A stretch of 12,877 nt of DNA from Bacteroidota bacterium. GTDB lineage: Bacteria; Bacteroidota; Bacteroidia; Bacteroidales; UBA10428. The notes under the pieces were generated by a model that was not told where the DNA came from, did no database searches, and worked only from the letters and a program-made list of their open reading frames with translations. Shown here piece after piece: positions 6,029 through 12,325 of this stretch. How positions within the stretch are numbered: position 1 is the stretch's first letter; every line of letters begins with the position of its first letter. The position numbers were made by a program, and so were the translations under genes. The stretch is from assembly GCA_017860375.1 (NCBI GenBank), contig JAGDMB010000066.1, positions 1-12,877 on the forward strand, in the 5' to 3' direction.

Positions 6029-7975
6029 ATGATTGACAGACAGACCATTGAACGTATTTTCTCCGCCGCTGATATTGTGGAAGTGATCAGCGAATTCGTA
6101 TCCCTTAAAAAATCCGGCCAGAATTTCAAGGGACTCAGCCCTTTTAAGAATGAAAAGACTCCTTCCTTTTTTGTTTCTCCCGCCAAAGGAATATTCAAAT
6201 GTTTCAGCTCGGGGATCGGAGGCAATGTGGTCAATTTCCTCATGGAACACGAAAAGCTTACCTATCCCGAAGCACTCCGGTACCTGGCCCGAAAATACAA
6301 CATCGAGATTGTTGAGAAAGAAGAAACCCCTGAGGAACAACAAATCAAGAACGAAAGGGAAAGCCTGCTGGCCCTTAATGAATTCGCCGGACGGCATTTT
6401 TCCTCCCTGCTGAAAACCGAAGAAGGCAAGGCCATCGGGAAGAGTTATTTCCTTGAAAGAGGCCTCCGGGATGCAAGCATTGAGAAATTTCAACTTGGCT
6501 ACGCGCGCGAAGATAAAACTGCATTCACCAAAGCTGCACTTGACAAAGGTTTTAAACTGGAATACCTGGTCAAGTCAGGCCTGACCATTCAAAAAGACAA
6601 CGACTACCGGGTAGACCGGTTTCACGGCAGGGTCATATTCCCCATTCATGGCCTTTCAGGTCAGATCATCGGTTTCGCCGGAAGGATCCTGAAGACGGAT
6701 GACAAAACGTCGAAATACATCAATTCGCCGGAATCGGAAATATACCACAAAAGCCAGGTTCTGTACGGGCTTTTCTTTTCAAAGCTTGCCGTTACCAAGC
6801 AGGATAAATGTTTCCTTGTGGAAGGATACACCGACGTGATCTCCATGTTCCAGTCGGGCATTGAAAACGTGGTGGCCTCCTCCGGCACTTCGCTGACGAC
6901 TGAGCAGATCCGCCTGCTGAAAAGGTTTACCCGCAACGTTACGGTGCTGTACGACGGAGATGAGGCCGGAATAAAAGCTTCCATCCGGGGGATCGATATT
7001 CTGCTGGAAGAAGGAATGAATGTGCGCGTGGTGCTGCTGCCAAAGGATGAAGATCCGGATTCCTATGCGCGGAATCACAGTTCGGTCGAATTTATGAAAT
7101 TCATTGAAGAAAACGAAAGCGATTTCATCACGTTCAAAACCAGGCTGCTGTTGAAAGAAGCGGAAAAAGACCCGATCCGCAAATCAACCCTGATATCGGA
7201 AATCGTCCGCTCCATTGCCGTTATTCCCGAAAGCATCCCGCGTTCTGTGTATATCCGTGAATGCAGCCGCATGCTCGATGTGGATGAAAAGACCCTGATT
7301 ACGGAAACGGCCAGGATCAGGAGAGCCCGGCTCGAACAAAACACCCGGCAATCCGGAGGCTATTATGAAATTCCCTCTTTTGAACCAAAAGGATTTCCTC
7401 AGTTGCCGGCAGCGGTTCAGGAAAAATACCAGGCAGAGAAAGAGGTGATCCGGCTGCTGCTTGTTCACGGAAACCAGACTTTTACCCTTAAAGCTGCAGA
7501 TAACACCCTGCACGAGATTGCGGTTAAAGAATACCTGCTGCACGAGATCGAAAATGATGAACTGGCCTTCAATCATCCGGTTTATTATCAGATATTCAAT
7601 GAATTCAAAGAGCATTATTATAAGAACGACAGCCTGCCCGAGAAGCATTTTATCTTTCATCCGGATAATGCCGTAAGCAGCACCGTTGTTGATCTCCTGA
7701 CTTCGCATAATTACAGCCTGAGCAAAATCTGGCACAAGTTTGAAAACTACGTGGCCTCTGAAGATATGAAACTGGCGGAAATCGTTCCCGAAGCCCTGAT
7801 GGCTTTTAAAATCGACCGGGTCCTGAGAATGCTCAAAGAAACCGAGAATTCCCTTAAAACCGCACAGGAAAACCACGACAGTGAAAATATCGATGCCCTG
7901 CAGAACAAATACATCATCCTGAACAGCCTGAAAAGGGAACTTTCAAAAGGCCTCGGGGAAAGAATAATTATATAG
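6029..7975 (+). CDS. dnaG: DNA primase DnaG with degenerate zinc-binding domain
   Basis: Synthesises RNA primers at the replication fork, working with the replicative helicase. I start at ATG 6029 (MIDRQTIERIF), the usual Bacteroidota N-terminus, giving 648 residues; the frame is open back to 5993 but the extension MSCDTAILKKPG looks non-coding. The N-terminal domain (1-95) aligns well with the zinc ribbon. However, the CHCC ligand positions (C-x2-H-x17-C-x2-C) read S37, K40, C58 and S61, so only one cysteine remains. The catalytic core follows at about 120-425, with TOPRIM acidic residues E265 (EGYTD), D309 and D311 (YDGDEAG), and the family motif RFHGRVIFPIH (197-207). The C-terminal helicase-interaction region (about 460-648) ends in a coiled, charged segment. 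It is followed 5 bp later by a VanZ-like gene. Confidence 0.97.
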   Translation: MIDRQTIERIFSAADIVEVISEFVSLKKSGQNFKGLSPFKNEKTPSFFVSPAKGIFKCFSSGIGGNVVNFLMEHEKLTYPEALRYLARKYNIEIVEKEETPEEQQIKNERESLLALNEFAGRHFSSLLKTEEGKAIGKSYFLERGLRDASIEKFQLGYAREDKTAFTKAALDKGFKLEYLVKSGLTIQKDNDYRVDRFHGRVIFPIHGLSGQIIGFAGRILKTDDKTSKYINSPESEIYHKSQVLYGLFFSKLAVTKQDKCFLVEGYTDVISMFQSGIENVVASSGTSLTTEQIRLLKRFTRNVTVLYDGDEAGIKASIRGIDILLEEGMNVRVVLLPKDEDPDSYARNHSSVEFMKFIEENESDFITFKTRLLLKEAEKDPIRKSTLISEIVRSIAVIPESIPRSVYIRECSRMLDVDEKTLITETARIRRARLEQNTRQSGGYYEIPSFEPKGFPQLPAAVQEKYQAEKEVIRLLLVHGNQTFTLKAADNTLHEIAVKEYLLHEIENDELAFNHPVYYQIFNEFKEHYYKNDSLPEKHFIFHPDNAVSSTVVDLLTSHNYSLSKIWHKFENYVASEDMKLAEIVPEALMAFKIDRVLRMLKETENSLKTAQENHDSENIDALQNKYIILNSLKRELSKGLGERIII

Positions 7976-7980
7976 CATCC

Positions 7981-8424
7981 ATGGCAAATAAGGCTCCCTA
8001 TTCCCTCCAAAATCTCCCTTCAAAATCCGTCACCCGATTTGCTTTTCCTTATTGGAAAACAAGCCTGTGGATGCTGGTTATTATCCTGCTTAGCTTTTTA
8101 CCGGGTAAAACATTCGAAAAAATAACGCTTTTCGATTTCAGCTACCAGGACCTGATCGTCCATTTCATTATGTATGGGGTCTTTACCCTTCTGCTGATAA
8201 AAGATTTAGCCTCCAAAAAAAGTGCACACCCTTTGAAAAAAGCCGTATGGATTATTCCCCTGACGGCTTGTGCTTTTCTGGGAGTGGTTACGGAAATCGT
8301 TCAGTACCTCTGGATCCCCGGAAGATCAGGGAGTTTATCGGATTTTATCTTGAATATGTGCGGCTCAGGGGCAGCGGTCCTGATCTGCAGGATACCCCGC
8401 TTCCGGAAAGGGCTTAAAGTATGA
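7981..8424 (+). CDS. VanZ-like family membrane protein
   Basis: Small inner-membrane protein of 147 residues with four predicted helices at about 27-41, 57-76, 87-108 and 120-138. The VanZ-family pattern is visible: H61 and Y65 in VHFIMYGVF, E105 and Q108 in TEIVQYL, R115, and D121 and N125 in SDFILN. VanZ itself gives low-level teicoplanin resistance in enterococci, but most family members have no known role, and nothing here points to glycopeptide resistance. It starts 5 bp after the dnaG stop, so it is probably cotranscribed with dnaG. Its last 11 bases overlap the end of the convergent rrf2 gene. Confidence 0.85.
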   Translation: MANKAPYSLQNLPSKSVTRFAFPYWKTSLWMLVIILLSFLPGKTFEKITLFDFSYQDLIVHFIMYGVFTLLLIKDLASKKSAHPLKKAVWIIPLTACAFLGVVTEIVQYLWIPGRSGSLSDFILNMCGSGAAVLICRIPRFRKGLKV

Positions 8425-8845
8425 TCTTGCGATTCAACTTCATTTCACCGGCCAGCTCGCCAATGGTCTGTTCCTTGCATAAAGCCTTTATTTTTTCCCT
8501 TAATTCCGAGTAGGCATCATGCATGGGGCAAATATTGCCATTTTCCCTGCATGTCCGGAGAGAGATCATGCATTTTTCAAACAGGTCATTTCCGTCAAAA
8601 AGAGTCACGATATCATAGATCGTGATTTTAAAAGGATCCTTCAGTAATCCAAAACCACCGTTGGGTCCTTTTGTGGAAGAGAAAAGCTTCTGCCTTGCGA
8701 GTACCTGTAAGATCTTTGCCAGAAAAGGAGAGGGAATGGCCAGATCGGTGGATATAACCTTAATTCCCACCTTGCTTGTTTTGTCTGTGTTCAGCGCCAA
8801 ATATACAGCAGCTCTGACGGCATATTTGCTTGTGTTGGATAACAT
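8414..8845 (-). CDS. Rrf2-family transcriptional regulator with three cysteines
   Basis: DNA-binding regulator of the Rrf2 family (relatives: IscR, NsrR, RirA), 143 residues, usually a dimer. The winged helix-turn-helix covers about residues 1-70: MLSNTSKYAVRAAVYLA at the start, then IPSPFLAKILQVLAR (37-51) and the wing STKGPNGGFGL (57-67). A cysteine cluster, C92, C99 and C106 with six residues in each gap, sits where IscR and NsrR bind an Fe-S cluster. Their spacing is usually five, so cluster binding is likely but not certain. The gene starts 3 bp after rpiB ends, so the two share a transcript. Its targets cannot be deduced from this window. Rrf2 regulators commonly sense nitric oxide, oxidative stress or Fe-S status. 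Confidence 0.93.
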   Translation of the reverse strand: MLSNTSKYAVRAAVYLALNTDKTSKVGIKVISTDLAIPSPFLAKILQVLARQKLFSSTKGPNGGFGLLKDPFKITIYDIVTLFDGNDLFEKCMISLRTCRENGNICPMHDAYSELREKIKALCKEQTIGELAGEMKLNRKIIL

Positions 8846-8848
8846 GGA

Positions 8849-9292
8849 TCAGGATTTTACAGGTATTTTATCAATTCTTCTCTGATGCCTTCCGCCTTCA
8901 AAGGATGTGCTCAAAAAGGCATCCACGATCTGACAGGCAAGTTCAAATGAAATGAACCTGGCAGGCAAGGCACAGATGTTGGCATCATTATGTTTTCGTG
9001 CCAGTTCCGCGATGTCTTTTCTCCAGCATAAGGCAGAACGTATCTCAGGATGTTTGTTGGCCGTTATGTTTATCCCGTTGCCGCTTCCGCAAAGCGAGAT
9101 GCCCGCATCATAGCGCTTGCTGGCAACATGTTCGGCCAGCGCATGACCAAAGTCGGGGTAATCCACGCTGTCGGGTGAATGCGTGCCCAGATCCTCCACC
9201 TCGAATTGCTTGCCCTTCAGGTAATCAATGACTTTTTCCTTAAGTTCAAATCCTGCGTGATCACTGGCTATAACTATCTTTTTTGTCTTCAT
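8849..9292 (-). CDS. rpiB: Ribose-5-phosphate isomerase B
   Basis: Interconverts ribose 5-phosphate and ribulose 5-phosphate in the non-oxidative pentose phosphate pathway; a soluble, usually dimeric enzyme. The 147 residues match the RpiB/LacAB family length. Key features are ASDHAG (9-14, with D11 and H12), the VDYPDFGH motif (43-50), the catalytic cysteine C68 in SLCGSGNG, ITANK (76-80), HNDANI (101-106), and the phosphate-binding arginines near the C-terminus (R135, R138, R139). The C68 loop favours RpiB over LacA/LacB. It is the first gene of a two-gene unit with rrf2, reads divergently from nadA, and has a good promoter about 20 bp upstream. Confidence 0.95.
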   Translation of the reverse strand: MKTKKIVIASDHAGFELKEKVIDYLKGKQFEVEDLGTHSPDSVDYPDFGHALAEHVASKRYDAGISLCGSGNGINITANKHPEIRSALCWRKDIAELARKHNDANICALPARFISFELACQIVDAFLSTSFEGGRHQRRIDKIPVKS

Positions 9293-9311
9293 ATTAATCT
9301 GGATCTTAACC

Positions 9312-9345
9312 CAAAGATAGCAAATAAGATTCTTTCTCCATCAAA
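9312..9345 (-). promoter_or_regulatory. Predicted rpiB-rrf2 promoter
   Basis: On the minus strand the -7 box is TATCTTTG (9312-9319), an exact match to TAnnTTTG. TTTG at 9342-9345 can serve as the -33 box. The 22-bp spacing is slightly longer than the usual 19-21. The expected leader is about 13 nt before ATG 9292. Confidence 0.5.
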
Positions 9346-9522
9346 GGGTTTAAAAGCATAATTCGTTCATCGACGACCGGATTCCTGTTCAATCTTTGTT
9401 AATTTCCGTGTTAATAGATTTTAAAGATTGTTGAAAAATCAATTATTCTGCTATTATTACAGTAAAACAGATCAAAAAGGATTATTGCGTTCGTGTTTAT
9501 CAAAAAAATTTAACAAATAGTA

Positions 9523-9727
9523 AACAGGTGTTTTATCAATTTTTTCTGTCTACTTTTGCACATGCACCCTTATTAACAGGTGTTCATATTGAAGTAATTC
9601 ATTATAATTCAGGACCAAGTTTTTATCAATAGCTGTTAATTGTGGTGTATAGGATTAGGTTGCAACATTTTTGGTGAATTATTACGAACAATATGAATAG
9701 GACATTTAATACATAACAGGGTTTTAC
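9523..9727 (+). repeat. AACAGGTGTT words around the nadA promoter
   Basis: A perfect 10-bp direct repeat, AACAGGTGTT, occurs at 9523-9532 and 9575-9584. A third copy, AACAGGGTTTTACA (9715-9728), matches the start of the first (AACAGGTGTTTTAT) except for one missing T and ends just before the nadA start codon. The two perfect copies bracket the -7 box and are 52 bp apart, about five helical turns. They may be operator sites for a dimeric or looping regulator; no specific regulator can be named. Confidence 0.45.
9551..9558 (+). promoter_or_regulatory. Predicted -7 box of the nadA operon
   Basis: TACTTTTG is an exact match to the Bacteroidota -7 consensus TAnnTTTG, although no clear TTTG lies at the -33 distance. 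A second, poorer candidate (CATTTTTG, 9666-9673, with TTG at 9640-9642) would give a shorter leader. Either could drive nadA, the MORN-variant gene and ruvB. Confidence 0.45.
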
Positions 9728-9734
9728 ATTTTTA

Positions 9735-10736
9735 ATGAAGAATAATATAAATAATGATTTGTTGAAATCGGGTTTTATTCAGGAAAAGATACCTGAAAAT
9801 ATGAACCTGGTGAACGAGATCGCAAAGCTAAAAAATGAGAAAAATGCGGTTATCCTGGCACATTATTATCAACAGCCGGAAATACAGGAAATAGCCGATT
9901 TTATAGGCGACAGCCTGGAATTATCGCGGCAGGCTGCAAAAACGGATGCGGATATGATTGTATTTTGCGGTGTGCATTTCATGGCGGAAACAGCCAAGAT
10001 TTTGTCGCCACGGAAAAAAGTATTGTTACCTGATCTTAATGCCGGTTGCTCGCTGGCTGATTCATGTCCGGTCGATCTGTTCAAAGAATTCATTAAAAAA
10101 TACCCCGGTCATCTGGTAATTAGTTATATAAATACGTCAGCGGGAATTAAAGCCCTTACCGATATAGTGTGTACTTCATCAAATGCAGCCCGGATAGTCA
10201 ATAGTTTACCCGAAGATCAGAAAATAATCTTTGCACCCGATAGGAACCTGGGAAATTATATCAACAGTATCACCGGAAGGCAAATGGTCGTTTGGAACGG
10301 AGCGTGCCATGTACACGAAAGATTTTCCGTTGAAAAAATTGCGGAACTGAAAAAGGCACACCCGCAAGCAAAGCTGATTGCCCACCCCGAATGTGAAAAA
10401 CCGGTTCTGATCATGGCTGACTATATAGGTTCCACTGCAGCTCTGTTGAAATTTACCCTGAGTGATCCGTCAAAACAATATATTGTGGCCACTGAATCGG
10501 GTATTTTGCATCAAATGAGGAAGAAGAGTCCGGACAAAAGTTTTATTCCTGCCCCACCGAATGATTCGACATGCGCGTGCAACGATTGTAGTTTTATGAA
10601 ACTGCATACACTGGAAAAGGTTTACCTGTGCCTGAAACATGAAAAGCCGGAAATTATCCTTGAGGAAAAGCTGAGAAAAAGAGCGGAAAAACCGATAATC
10701 AGAATGCTGGAACTTTCTAACAAACTGGGCTTATGA
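9735..10736 (+). CDS. nadA: Quinolinate synthase NadA
   Basis: [4Fe-4S] enzyme that condenses iminoaspartate with dihydroxyacetone phosphate to form quinolinate in de novo NAD synthesis. The 333 residues contain the family motifs AVILAHYYQ (38-46), GDSLELSR (58-65), FCGVHFMAE (77-85), YINTSAGIKA (131-140) and APDRNLG (167-173). By comparison with E. coli NadA (C113, C200, C297), the cluster ligands should be C105 (AGCSLAD), C191 (NGACHVHE) and C285 (NDCSFM), all present. The start at ATG 9735 gives an N-terminal lead-in of about 30 residues; ATG 9801 (residue 23) is an alternative. nadB and nadC, its pathway partners, are not in this window. The stop overlaps the start of the next gene by 4 bp, implying coupled translation. 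Confidence 0.97.
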   Translation: MKNNINNDLLKSGFIQEKIPENMNLVNEIAKLKNEKNAVILAHYYQQPEIQEIADFIGDSLELSRQAAKTDADMIVFCGVHFMAETAKILSPRKKVLLPDLNAGCSLADSCPVDLFKEFIKKYPGHLVISYINTSAGIKALTDIVCTSSNAARIVNSLPEDQKIIFAPDRNLGNYINSITGRQMVVWNGACHVHERFSVEKIAELKKAHPQAKLIAHPECEKPVLIMADYIGSTAALLKFTLSDPSKQYIVATESGILHQMRKKSPDKSFIPAPPNDSTCACNDCSFMKLHTLEKVYLCLKHEKPEIILEEKLRKRAEKPIIRMLELSNKLGL

Positions 10737-12313
10737 GGAGGTCAATCTTATTTACATGGCTTGCCTGCACCGTGTTTTTTATTGCCGGGGAAAAGTTTTC
10801 TTTTGCACAGCAAAAGGAAGTGGAGAACGGATATACCCGATTTTATTTGCCCAACGGAAAAGTATCGAGCGAAGGAACTATGAAAAATGGTAAGCCGGAT
10901 GGATACTGGAAAACGTATTTTCCAAGCGGTGTTATGAAATCGGAAGGAAACCGAAGAAACTTCTTACTCGACAGCATATGGGTATTTTATAACGAAAATG
11001 GAGATACGCTTCAGAAGATCAGTTATTTGTTTGGTAAAAAAAGCGGGTATACCATCACCTACAATACCAATGAAAAGGATGATCCGATCAATTACGGAAA
11101 GATTATTTCAAGGGAGTTGTATGTGAACGATAAAAAGGAAGGATTATCGTATTACTATTATAACAGTGGATTGCTGCATGAGGTTGTGGAATACAAGGGA
11201 AATAAAAAACACGGCACTGCCGTGGAATACAATACCGATGGTGAGATCATTACCCTGCAGAAGTTTTCCAATGGCGTGCTGACGGAAAGGCAGAAACTAA
11301 ACCGCAGCGATGAACGCAATGTAAAGCAGGGATTTTGGCAGGAGTACTATGATAACGGTAAGGTCAAAAAGGAGATGTATTATAAAAACGGGGAATTAGA
11401 CGGGCCCTATAAGGAATACAACGAGGACGGCAACCTGAGTCTCCGGCTGAATTATAAAAACGGAATTATTGCAGAGGAAGCGGATTCAAACTCCTTTGAT
11501 GTGGATGTGGTAAATAAATACGATGACAACGGAAATCTGATTTTTACGGGCACTTACAGAATGGGTGTGCCAGTTGGAATTCACCGGCAGTTTGACAGCC
11601 TTGGAAATGTTATCAATGCCATGATATACAACGAGAATGGAATAATTACAGGGAAGGGAATTATCACAAAGGAAGGAAAAAGGGAAGGGGAGTGGAACTT
11701 CTTTTATGAAGGCGGTTCGGTTAAGGCAAAAGGAAGATATTCAAATAACCTTGAAACGGGGAAATGGAATTATTATACCGTTGATGGAAAGGTGGAGCAA
11801 ACCGGATCCTATAAAACCGGGAAATACGATGGTCTGTGGACCTGGTATTACAAAAACGGCAATGTGAAACGAGAGGAGGAGTATTTCAATGGTAAGGAGG
11901 AAGGGGAGTATACCGAATACGATGAAGCCGGAAATGCAATTTCAAAAGGCAAATATTATGACGGCGAAAGAGAAGGAGAATGGTTTTATAAGGTAAATGA
12001 CTATATAGAAAAGGGCGCTTATGTGGGAGGATTAAGGGAGGGAAAATGGCAGGCTTTTTATGAAAATGAAAAGCTTCGGTACGAAGGAAATTATATTCAG
12101 GGGAATCCGGAAGGGTTGCACAAGTTCTTTTATGAAAATGGAAAGCTGAAGGAAGAGCAGTATTATATGTCGGGTCTGCGCGAAAAGAACTGGAAAAAAT
12201 ACGACCAGGAGGGTGAGCTCATCCTCACCATTACCTATAAAGACGATACGGAAACGAGGATTAACGGAGAAAAGGTGAATTTTGAAAAAAGCAATATAAA
12301 ATTACTCAAATGA
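10733..12313 (+). CDS. Secreted MORN-variant (YwqK-type) repeat protein
   Basis: A 526-residue exported protein made almost wholly of MORN-variant repeats, of the kind databases name 'toxin-antitoxin system YwqK family antitoxin'. That name says little: there is no toxin gene nearby and a signal peptide is present. Residues 1-25 form the signal, with cleavage after SFA and before QQK. The repeats have a 24-residue period with the pattern G-K-x-x-G-x-W-x-x-Y...NG. The anchor aromatic falls at W59, W83, W202, Y226, W321, W345, W369, Y393, W417, W439, H463 and W487. All spacings between neighbouring anchors are 24, or multiples in less regular stretches, except 22 between W417 and W439. Such repeats form long beta-meander sheets, probably acting as a scaffold or binding surface in the periplasm or at the cell surface. 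Its start lies inside the nadA stop (ATGA), and ruvB begins 12 bp after its end. Confidence 0.85.
   Translation: MRRSILFTWLACTVFFIAGEKFSFAQQKEVENGYTRFYLPNGKVSSEGTMKNGKPDGYWKTYFPSGVMKSEGNRRNFLLDSIWVFYNENGDTLQKISYLFGKKSGYTITYNTNEKDDPINYGKIISRELYVNDKKEGLSYYYYNSGLLHEVVEYKGNKKHGTAVEYNTDGEIITLQKFSNGVLTERQKLNRSDERNVKQGFWQEYYDNGKVKKEMYYKNGELDGPYKEYNEDGNLSLRLNYKNGIIAEEADSNSFDVDVVNKYDDNGNLIFTGTYRMGVPVGIHRQFDSLGNVINAMIYNENGIITGKGIITKEGKREGEWNFFYEGGSVKAKGRYSNNLETGKWNYYTVDGKVEQTGSYKTGKYDGLWTWYYKNGNVKREEEYFNGKEEGEYTEYDEAGNAISKGKYYDGEREGEWFYKVNDYIEKGAYVGGLREGKWQAFYENEKLRYEGNYIQGNPEGLHKFFYENGKLKEEQYYMSGLREKNWKKYDQEGELILTITYKDDTETRINGEKVNFEKSNIKLLK
11675..12202 (+). repeat. Regular 24-codon (72-nt) coding repeats in the MORN-variant gene
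   Basis: This C-terminal part of the MORN-variant gene holds the most regular units, each opening with a G-x-x-x-G-x-W/Y/H motif such as GKREGEW, GKYDGLW, GEREGEW and GLREGKW. The protein pattern is clear, but the DNA copies have diverged, which suggests old repeats under selection for fold rather than a recent expansion. Confidence 0.75.
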
Positions 12314-12325
12314 ATTTTACCCGGA

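Larger units (their letters stand above)
9293..9734. other. AT-rich divergent intergenic region between rpiB and nadA (442 bp)
   Basis: No credible ORF, tRNA or strong terminator hairpin is visible. It holds a promoter for rpiB (9312-9345, minus strand), a promoter for nadA (9551-9558), and two families of repeated short words: AACAGGTGTT-like at 9523, 9575 and 9715, and TTTATCAA at 9496, 9532 and 9622. If transcription starts just after the 9551 box, the nadA leader is about 170 nt, long enough to hold a regulatory RNA element, although I recognise no known riboswitch. The region is visibly richer in A/T than the neighbouring dnaG and rnr genes. Confidence 0.7.

Noticed and set aside
7981..8424. 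Glycopeptide resistance gene vanZ
   Set aside because: Only the broad VanZ-like fold is supported; no other van genes are near, and the family is widespread in bacteria with no resistance role.
9293..9734. Replication origin in the AT-rich intergenic region with repeated words
   Set aside because: No DnaA boxes (TTATCCACA-like) are visible and dnaA or other origin neighbours are absent. The repeats fit promoter control better.
10733..12313. Toxin-antitoxin module, from the usual database name of YwqK-type proteins
   Set aside because: There is no partner toxin gene, the protein is large and carries a signal peptide, and its neighbours are nadA and ruvB.
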